64,000 nt of DNA from Rhodocollybia butyracea (taxonomy: Eukaryota; Basidiomycota; Agaricomycetes; Agaricales; Omphalotaceae), in contig JADNRY010000043.1 in NCBI GenBank assembly GCA_015501585.1, forward strand, positions 62,001-126,000, in the 5' to 3' direction. Position numbers and translations under genes: made by a program. Position 1 is the first letter of the stretch. Each line of letters starts with the position of its first letter. The notes below the pieces were generated by a model, which had not been told where the DNA came from, did not search any database, and worked only from the letters and a program-made list of their open reading frames with translations. Shown here piece by piece: positions 55,756 to 64,000 of the stretch.

Positions 55756-57177
55756 CATCCTGCCATATGTAGAGCTTGCAGTGGTTGCCTCATCCACGAC
55801 TCTGACCAAAGGGAAGGGAGGGTCTTGTAGGTGTCAAATGAGTGCTGGATTCTTCCAAAACCGCCAGATTGGGTATTTCTTTCCCACCTGATGTTCAGCC
55901 GCCATGCCGGTTAGTCCATTTGGTGGTATCCCCATCTCGATTTGATATGCTTCTATCAGTGTCCTTTTCTGCTCGGTAGAAATTTGTCCACTTTTGGAGT
56001 GTTTGGTGCTCACCATTAGATGCCACAGCATGTGCTTTCGCAAACCTACTGTGTTGGCTGTTTCTCAGCTCTGTAGTATCACTATCTTATCTTATCTCAG
56101 TCTTATCCCACTTATTATGGATAGGCAGTCGCCCGGTTGTACTGTCGCCAGATCTCAGACCTGATGTTAGGCCGCCATGTTAAATGTGGCTGTGTCGCGG
56201 TTGAAATTCGACAAGTCTAAGTCTCTTTTGTCCATGGTCACATCCTTTTGAACCACTTCAAGATTACCATTCAGCTGGTGTAATCACACTCCGATTTTTT
56301 AAAATTTCGAGTAGAAGACTGACTAAACAAGCAGTTTACATGTATCCTACAAAAACGGTCCACCAGTATCTCCCTCCCTCACACACAACAACGAGATAAT
56401 CCATGTGGCCTACAGCTCGCTTGTCAAGGCACCTTAAATACTTATTGCTTCTGTTCACTTGTACTTGATCAACTCTTGATGTATGTTCTTTGTAGATACT
56501 TATATGCATTATACAATATAGTGTAGCGGTAGTGCCGCTTGGTTGTGATCAACGCCGACCCAGACTGTTCTCTAGTACTACTGCTGTAGTTCAATCCTTG
56601 GACTCATTGTTTTTTGAGTTATTGGCTATCTTCCTGTCCATCCAATTTAACATATTTGGCATTGCATGCTACTAGTAGAGTGCCATAGGTCTAAGTATGT
56701 CTAGTATAACTGATATTAGAATAGTGACAGTGTCGTGGTCTTGAACAGTTTTCAGTAAAATTGCTATCGACAGGGCGGTATTTTCTATTGGCGATATGGA
56801 GGCGCCAAAGCAAGTCATACCTTCGCCAAATCTACAGATCAAGTTTAAGAACGGCACTCATGGCGTGCTGACGCTTGGCATACAGACGGCAAGTGGAGTA
56901 ATGGGAAATAGTAGCTAGCATACGGGCCCAGTATTTAAAGTAAGTAACACCTAGATAGTTAGTTCATTTTAGTTCCAGTTTACAGTTTATGAGTTTTAGG
57001 CCATCAGAGACTGGATACGACTCCTCGACTACTATTCGCTTACATTTTCATGCTTCTTCTGCACCCGCTGGCCGCTGGAGCCTCGTCGCCTTCTTTTATG
57101 CATACGTGCTCCAGTTGTTTCTCACGCACTCGTCATACTTCTCGCCACCCCTACACTTCCTCTCCTACTCCGGTTAC
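55756..57177. other. No recognised gene; possible LTR with TATA near 56930
   Basis: A reverse frame at 55834-56043 (STEQKRTLIEAYQIEMGIPP, EHQVGKKYPIWRFWKN) is coding-like but unrecognised. 56640-56890 shows a forward scrap (DMEAPKQVIPSPNLQIKF). tatttaaag at 56931-56939 could be a promoter. Confidence 0.3.
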
Positions 57178-57952
57178 TGTAGGAATTTATGGATAGGCAG
57201 ATTTGCAAGTGCCTCCGTGTACAAAACCTGGACTGACTCATATGAACTGGAGTCATAATGTGTCAATGTTGCATTGACTCATTTGTAGTACATAGTTACT
57301 GTGCATTGAGTCATTTGTAGGAATTTGGATTGGAATATTTGCAAGTGCCTCCGTGTACAAACCTGGACTGACTCATATGGACTGGAGTCATAGTGTGTCA
57401 ATATTGCATTGACTCATTTGTAGTACATAGTTACTGTGCATTGAGTCATTGACTGTGCAATGATTCTAAATGACTCATAATGACTTTACATGACTTGCCT
57501 GGACTTAAAGCAAGTCAATTCCCTTATGTAGTGTAGTATACAATTGTATAGTATATAAGTACCTAGTTTTATGGAATGAGACTCCATCGGGTTGTTGACC
57601 CAGGGCTTTACCCATCTCTACCCTCTGGTGTGCTTTTGTCCCCACATTTGGAGGATGAGCGTAGCTTGTATTTGAGTTTTTCCCCCTTTTACAACAACAT
57701 CATTGACTGTGCATGACTGTGCAATGATTCTAAATGACTCATAATGACTTGCCTGGACTTAAAGCAAGTCAATTCCGTTATGTAGTGTAGTATACAATTG
57801 TATGGTATATAAGTACCTAGTTTTATGGAATGAGACTCCATCGGGTTGTTTGACCCAGGGCTTTACCCATCTCTACCCTCTGGTGTGCTTTTGTCCCCAC
57901 ACTTGGAGGATGAGCGTAGCTTGTATCTGAATTTTCCCCCTTTACAACAACA
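57178..57952 (+). repeat. LTR family A, interrupted by a second LTR
   Basis: A 386-bp LTR (57178-57315 plus 57705-57952) beginning tgtaggaattt and ending tttacaacaaca, with an exact 5-bp duplication gttac (57173-57177, 57953-57957). No adjoining retroelement genes, so a solo LTR. Confidence 0.9.
57316..57699 (+). repeat. Nested LTR family A inside another LTR A
   Basis: 384 bp, tgtaggaatttgg...acaacaaca, flanked by the exact duplication tcatt (57311-57315, 57700-57704). Removing it restores the outer LTR. Confidence 0.92.
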
Positions 57953-58679
57953 GTTACTCGTACTCAATTCCCGCCTAGGACTTTGCCCACATGTACAGGC
58001 CGCCCTACATTCCGGCCTACGGCTGTTCGCGTCCCGCCTCCTACCTGCGTTTGAATAACACGGGAGTTTATTACTTGCCCTACAGTAACACTCCTCATTT
58101 CCCTTACGCAACATTTTGCTAAACTCTCTTAGTACGGGTGACAACAGTTGCATTCATCATTAACGGACCAGACAGTAAACATAACACAACTATTGGACTC
58201 CATATAACTGACCACAAAAATATGGACAGTACATACATATTACTGCCCCCACAAAAGGACAGTAGGCTAAACTGTCCTCATTGACATTAAATACAACTGT
58301 CCTCCAAAAGACAGTACTACAAATTACTGTGTCTATACATAATTACTGTCTTAGTCAGTAAGGATTACTGCCTTCTCTTCCTGTAGATGCAGAGGCATGT
58401 TTTTCATCATATGATGTGATTTTTATGGCCTCAGACATTCAATGTATTATACTTGTATTATACGGACCTTGATACGGTCGTATACCGTATTTTCCACTTG
58501 TATCGTCTGTAAGACATTTCTGAAATATTTATGCGGTACAGCGCGGATGATCCCTAGTATTGATGTTACCATAAAGCTCATTATTCCTCTTAGAACTGGT
58601 CTGTCATTTCATTGAGCTGCATAATTCGCCAATGAGTTTAAGATAAGCTCGTGGAAACACGCTGGTATGAAGCTGAGTC
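57953..58679. other. No gene; repeated ACTGTC/GACAGT motifs
   Basis: 58150-58390 has about ten actgtc/gacagt words in both orientations (for example 58168, 58224, 58258, 58276, 58307, 58344). Possibly LTR or MITE sequence; no ends found. Confidence 0.3.
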
Positions 58680-60197
58680 TAGTGTTGTGCCGGCTGGGGC
58701 CCGGCTCAAAAGCCCCAGCCAGGGCTCGTCAAAAATCTGAGCCTGGCCCAGCCCCCAGGAAGGGCCGGCTCGAAGCCAGCTCAGGCTCAGGCCGGGGCCC
58801 AGGCGCTAAAGAGACAAGGCTTGAGGCGCTAAGCTCCCTGTCCTTGGTGGACCCTACAACATGATACTTTTGATTTTCTGGTTGCTTTCTGAGTATGTGC
58901 TGATACGGCCCACAATTATTTGGGCGTAAACATGCGATATATGCGCGTTTTGGGCACCAAGTCACATTGTATAAGACATATACACTGTACGAAGTATTCT
59001 GATAAGTGCGGCAGTGCCGCGTGGTCACATTAAACACACAGATGTTAATTACTGATGACATCAAAAGTCTCGGTAACAGAACACGGTTGTAATTAATAAT
59101 GATACAATGAATACTAAAACCCACTACAATTAGGACTAATATTCAGACTGTTGAAGCGATCCTAAGATATCTTATTGCAAACTAGAAGACTACTAGATAG
59201 ACAGAACAAGTATCAAAGTTAAACGGCCCAAGGGGGACTTCCCATCAGAAATTGATGTGAGGAGATTAATGTATCCCCGACCCCGAGGAGATTGATATGC
59301 CGAGGTTCCGGGATCATTCCAAGATCATGCCGCGGCGTCCCGCAGATATAAGACAGCGCGTGAAATAACAATTTCATGAGCTTCTATTGAATAACAAGAG
59401 CACATGTATTCCCGCTGTGCTCGTGTGTAGCATTTATGCTTTATAATTGCAATTGATCAAATTTAGAATATAAGGAAGGATGCCTGACGAAATGGAGCAA
59501 GCATTCTTACCCCCCACTTCTGGCTTTGGCTCACAGTCTCAGCTAGTAGTGTTCAGGTGCTTCTAGTGATTAGTTCTGAAAGACTAGACTTAGTAACAGA
59601 AAGACAGACAGTATTAAGCAATTAGACTTGTATTCAAGAAGAAGTAATATAAGTAAAGCTATTAGGTGTCTCTCAAAGTAAAGTTATTAGGTCCAAAGAA
59701 CAGAAATCACGCCCAAGTTCAATAGAACTTGTGAAGAAAATCTATTAAAGTTGATTGTACTTTGAATTATATATCTTTTTGTGTACCCCTCCGAACTTGT
59801 GCTTGATTCATAGTGTGTGTGTGTTGGTGTGTGTTGGACTTAGTCTTTCATTCACTTTTGTGTGCAGCCCCGAGTTAGCATATCAGTGCAGGTTATGCAC
59901 CTGCTTTTTGAGATGATTTGGATATGTAAGGCCAGTGCAATACATTCACCAGCTGTTCGCCACATACATTGAACATGTTGTTTGACACTTGATGGAGCCT
60001 ATTTTCAGCCTAGTTAATTTGACATGCCGCTCAATGCTTTGCGCTGAGCTCCGGCTCAGGCCCCGGCCCAGGGCTTTGAGAATTCTGGGCCGGGCCTTGA
60101 GCCCTTCTGAGCCCTATGACGGCTGGGGCCAGGCTAGGCTCAAAGACGGCCGGCTTTGGGGGCTCAACGGCCCTGAGCCGTAGCCGGCACATCACTA
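58680..60197. mobile_element. hAT-like MITE, family A, copy 3, carrying a solo LTR
   Basis: Terminal repeats tagtgttgtgccggct and agccggcacatcacta, exact 8-bp duplication gctgagtc (58672-58679, 60198-60205). Without the inserted LTR it would be about 530 bp and similar to copies 1 and 2. Confidence 0.92.
58901..59885 (+). repeat. Solo LTR, 985 bp, inside the hAT MITE
   Basis: Begins tgatacggcccac and ends gttagcatatca. The repeated bases gtgc lie on both sides (58897-58900, 59886-59889), and the hAT MITE text continues exactly across it. Its end resembles the LTR piece ending at 10345. Confidence 0.8.
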
Positions 60198-60252
60198 GCT
60201 GAGTCACCAGCAAGTTGAGAACTTGTCAGCCTAGTATGATGCTTAGGGGGAA

Positions 60253-61865
60253 TTAATGTGAATAAAAACAGAAGGAGCAACTAGTAGACAGCCATATATC
60301 CGGTGGTCGGGGATTGCTGCGCACCAGCATTAAGGATTCGTAATCAATCTGAGCAGAAAATTCTTGAAGGAAGGGCTGTCCTAAAATAGGGGCATCGATA
60401 GCGCATCCGCGTAGGCATTCATAGTCGCCGTTGATGCCTCTTAGGGACCAGCGCATGCCGTCGAAGTCCATAGGGAGAGAAGCAGATTCTGGTAAGTGAG
60501 ACCCTGCGACATTGAGCTCGGACCCGGAGCCAAATATTTGTTACCATTGAGAGTAATTCGAATATCGCCTACAGTCATTGCAAAGAAACGGGTTGCGAGG
60601 ATTGCGCAGCAGCGTTAGAACACCTGAAGACAAAGTCGTTGATTCCCGTTTCATTGGATTCAACATATGCGTGTCTCTCCACAGATTCTGCTCCAAGAGT
60701 ACCTTCAATAGACGTTATTGGTTCCATAGTATGGCCGTATCCCGTAGAAGTAGTTCTGGATTCTTTGGGCGCTCCGTATTCACGTTTAGTCTGGGTGTAT
60801 TCCGTCATGAGCTTAGAAAGCTGAGGACTAGCACCCAGAAGTTCGAAGAAGGGTACTTCAACGGTTAGTTCACCTATTTTTGAAAACATAGACTGCGTGT
60901 CAGCTAAATCCTGAACTTTTGAAGTAAAATGATACTGTGGATTGTTTGCGGATCTCTTCTTGCCATCTTTCATCTCTACATCCTTTGTACCTCCCCTTGG
61001 ATTTCCAGGTCTCGAATCTTTCCAACCTTGTTGTTGGTTAATGGGATTCATTGGTGGTGGAATATTGTTCCTTGGTTGTTGTACCATAGGTGTTGCCTCG
61101 GGCGCGAATCGGACTTGCGGTACAGGTTGTTCTGGTTGTCGTAGCACGGGTGGTAAAGTGGATTGCGGTGGAAGGTTTTGCCTCGCCGGCTTCTCTGGGC
61201 GGTTAACTTGAGACATAGGATCATGTCTCTTCATCTTGGATGTGTCTAATCCAGATCTTGTAGAGGGATACGCGTAATGTTGTGCATCCGGTACGGAGTT
61301 GAGTGTGAAAGAATCTCCGGCGAGAACATCCGTATCATCATACATGAGTCCCTGGCACAGAGTGAGAAGATCGTAGATGCGGAGGTATATCGCGTGCGGA
61401 AGCAGAAGTTGTCGCCGTAGTGGTTGTCGTGTTGGGTCCCGCGGATCCATGCAAGTGACAGAACAAGATGCCGGCTGCACAGCACTCCCCCAGATCCACC
61501 ACCGTACAAGAATTGGCAAACTATCCCCCATATTCCCCCGCAAAGACGATGACACGAAAGTACGGAAAAAGCGGTGCATCACATCGTTTACAGCACTACA
61601 CCCATTCCTCGGAGCTTGACTCTGAGAGGACGACTCTCTTCCCACTGTCGGACGTTTGCTTTGATATGTCCTCTAAGTCTGCTTCTTCAGTGAGTATATT
61701 TACGGCTGATTTGCTCCTGTGCTCATAAGATTTTGGACAGGTAATATCCGAGCCGGAGGTGCTATACATTTCTGACTTGTCAGACTTAGACGTCGTTGCC
61801 ATATCAGTACGTTGTGTCACCGAGTTCAATTTCTGGCTTACCATTGCTGTAGACGCACACAATTA
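60253..61865 (-). pseudogene. Ty3/gypsy gag-protease fragment
   Basis: Reverse strand: gag start MVSQKLNSVTQRTDMATTSK, a Ser/Glu-rich stretch, two phase changes between 61620 and 61420, then SFTLNSVPDAQHYAYPSTRS, PPPMNPINQQQGWKDSRPGN, TKDVEMKDGKKRSANNPQYH, FTSKVQDLADTQSMFSKIGE and VEVPFFELLGASPQLSKLMT. The aspartic protease follows: FAMTVGDIRITLNGNKYL, then in another phase GSELNVAGSHLPESASLPMD, MRWSLRGINGDYECLRGCAI and APILGQPFLQEFSAQIDYES. The small deletion at the phase change removes the catalytic Asp-Thr-Gly, and part of the protease between GCAIDAP and ILGQPF is also missing. No RT follows. Confidence 0.75.
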
Positions 61866-61925
61866 GCAGACAACGACTCCAGCTTGATCTTCAAGGAGCA
61901 ACACAAAGGGCTTTCTTCAAAGTTA

Positions 61926-62945
61926 CATGTGCCCAATCTGTCACTCCACTCTTAACAAGCCTCATTCATGAGTAATTGCAACTCTGAAAATTGTTTTTCT
62001 TATCTTTTTTCAAGGCTGGCTTGTGGCCATATCTTCTGTGCCAAAATAAGAATCCTGCTTGTCCAACCTGTCAAAAATTCATTGGGTATTTTACTCCCGT
62101 TCCAGTCTATCTCTTAAAAGAGAGTATCGAATGTGCTTTGAAGGATGTAGGAATTATTCCCGAACCTTCCAAGCCTCTCAACTGGCCCGCCAAATTCCGT
62201 AGTCGACACACTCTCCTTCCTAGGGTTTTAAAGTGCGGTGCGGTTCGGTTTTGTCAGCCATTTTGGGCAAACCGATAACTGCAGCGGTGGTATATTTTTT
62301 AACTTTCAGCAAACCTTGAACTGAACTGATAAGAACCAGCTCACCGGTGCCGGTTCAGTGCAGTTATGCGGTTTTGAACCGGTTTGGCAATACCCGGTGC
62401 AAACAGCAGTTATACCAGTTTCAAAACATCATATACCCTGTAGTGTTAGCTAATAAGATAATCTCTACTTATGAACAGTGTATAAAGGTCTTCTTACATT
62501 AGTATAAAGTAAATTTGATGTGGTCATCAAGATTTTGATTGTATACAGCTCACAGGCGCCCAAATCAAATGTGGCACATGGGCGCCTGTGAGCTGTATAC
62601 AATTAAAAATTTGATTACCAGATCACATCTACTTTACAATACATAAAGTCAGGCTTGAAAAACACAGTTAATAAATTATTTTCATTATGTAAATTGTACC
62701 GGTTACCACCGGTTTTGCTCAGTTATGCAAATTCTTCAATTTCCAAGAACCGCAAACCGCACCGGTGCAACCTTTATTTACCCTCACCGCGGTTCAGTGC
62801 AGTGTGGTTGTCGGTTATCCAACAGTTTGTGCACCGCACTTTAAAACCCTACTCCTTCCTTTTCCACCCCGATCTCTTTGAGGGATGGTTCGGAGTAGTT
62901 CCTTGTAATAAAGGTTGGAATGAAGGCCGGGGTGATGGTCGTTGA
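61926..62945 (+). pseudogene. RING-finger protein fragment split by a MITE
   Basis: Forward strand: YMCPICHSTLNKP, a GT-AG intron (about 61972-62014), LACGHIFC, a phase change, NPACPTCQKFIGYFTPVPV, YLLKESIECALKDVGIIPEP and LNWPAKFRS. The hAT-like MITE 62221-62851 interrupts, and the text resumes SFLFHPDLFEGWFGVVPCNK to a stop at about 62945. The Cys-x2-Cys, Cys-x-His-x2-Cys and Cys-x2-Cys spacing is that of a C3HC4 RING, typical of ubiquitin ligases. Upstream exons are not seen. Confidence 0.55.
62221..62851. mobile_element. hAT-like MITE, family D, copy 2 (631 bp)
   Basis: Ends tagggttttaaagtgcggtg and its inverse, exact 8-bp duplication ctccttcc (62213-62220, 62852-62859). Same central hairpin as copy 1, at 62541-62600. 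Confidence 0.92.
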
Positions 62946-64000
62946 GTACTCGCCTTGCAGGAATTTTCTCTACTGGTTCTCAAACACTTTTCGTTTACAT
63001 CTTATGCACTGCTTACCCAAAAAAATCCGTATATAGCTCTTAAAGGTAAATCCGTTCATATTAATCTATATATATATGTCCCACAAGGCTGATTCACCGT
63101 GTAAGGAACCGCGAGGAAGTAGCATCAATCCAAGTTTGCATCCTTAATTTGCGCTTGCGGTGCACACCATTCAGCATGATGACTGAAGTTAGAAAGAACC
63201 GCCTCATTCATGTATTAATATTGACCTATATGTAGAAGGTTGTAGAAGCTAGGAGAAGCTAGGACGCAAAAAACGAGCTTATGGTTGGTCTTATTGAAAT
63301 TCATCGCTTCCAGGAAGCAAGATGAACTAACGTAGCTGGTGACAGAACTCGGGGTATGCATAGTGTGTAGCACTTAGCACTACCACTGCTCTCAGTCAGG
63401 AAGATAAGAAACAAGAAGCCCTCAACTTTGTCCAGAGGACAATGTACGTAGCTTCTCGGGTCAGTAGCTTCTCGGGTCAATAACTTCTCGGGTCAATAGC
63501 TTCTCAGGTCAGTAGCTTCTTGGGTCAGTGATGTCAGCAGGCATGCCGGAAATATTTAAACATAACCAAATCCTAACTGGTATATATTATATACGCATGG
63601 TACGCAACACACTGTAGGGAGGAGGTCGCGTAGGTAGATGCCAATGGGTTATGGCGTGATTGTCTGATCCTGATACTTAAAGCTATGATATGAAATGTGC
63701 ACCCCCACTTCGATCGATCGAGCAACAACTCTTGCAATGTCTTGCAAGTCTACCAGTAAAACATGAAACCACCTACTGTTAGTAGCTAATTTACTGTTTG
63801 AAATCTTCCATCAATCACTTCCCTTTCAGATGCTAGACTTTGGGTCAGTTATTCCGCCAGTGGTGCTAGACCCTTTACCCCACCTCTGGTTACGACTTCC
63901 GGCCGTTTTTCTTTGCCGCGCTGGCCATGGGTTGCTCAAACTTAAAGTAAGAGAAAAGAGAAGAGGGGGTGCCAAACTCCAGCAACATTTCAATCGAATA
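62946..64000. other. No recognised gene; right edge of window
   Basis: No coding region is supported. The only clear feature is the 16-bp tandem array listed separately. 63060-63080 is a short TA run. Confidence 0.3.
63448..63527 (+). repeat. 16-bp tandem repeat, five units
   Basis: Five adjacent copies of gtagcttctcgggtca with one to three changes each. Confidence 0.85.

Overview
This 64 kb window looks like the transposon-dense part of an Agaricomycete (mushroom-forming basidiomycete) genome. The reasons are short GT-AG introns of roughly 50-110 bp inside coding regions, two KDZ-type transposases with the wording typical of mushrooms, a basidiomycete tyrosine recombinase, DIRS-like, Ty3/gypsy-like and Ty1/copia-like fragments, and many small non-autonomous elements. 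I found no rRNA, convincing tRNA, CRISPR or bacterial-style operon. Family assignments come from reading translated motifs by eye; no database was searched.

Layout. 1-6 kb: a SAP-domain gene with six good exons (1589-3382) faces a tyrosine-recombinase pseudogene (3498-5355). 7-16 kb: LTR pieces, a copia-like gag fragment with a spliced/unspliced leader duplication, a dead KDZ transposase (10.4-12.6 kb), an LTR/gag fragment and tandem repeats. 17-24.4 kb: a TIR-bounded Tc1/mariner-like element carrying a dead DD34E transposase and a second convergent gene. That second gene is split by a young gag-only LTR retrotransposon (19899-23130), and the right arm is split by a 565-bp MITE with a TA duplication. 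25-33 kb: foldback and hAT-like MITEs, palindromes and a copia pol fragment. 33.5-38.1 kb: tandem and 480-bp degenerate repeats. 38.6-41.4 kb: a multi-exon SPT5/KOW-like pseudogene hit by a hAT MITE. 41.4-44.7 kb: a DIRS-order retroelement (gag, RT, RNase H, tyrosine recombinase). 47-51.3 kb: a second KDZ copy, also hit by a hAT MITE. 51.7-55.4 kb: a Ty3/gypsy pol split by two insertions. 57-62.9 kb: an LTR nested in an LTR, a hAT MITE holding a solo LTR, a Ty3/gypsy gag-protease fragment, and a RING-finger exon pair split by another hAT-like MITE.

How it works together. Most of the window is a record of insertion into insertion. Exact target-site duplications date several events relative to each other: 8 bp for hAT-like elements, 5 bp for LTRs, TA for the mariner-like MITE. 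Many dead genes share Arg/Trp/Asp codons apparently lost by C-to-T or G-to-A changes, in line with CpG methylation decay. The two best candidates for something undescribed are the gag-only retrotransposon, whose whole coding region is packed with short perfect hairpins, and the repeated architecture of a recombinase or transposase gene facing a second, convergent gene that carries a small putative nucleic-acid- or protein-binding domain.
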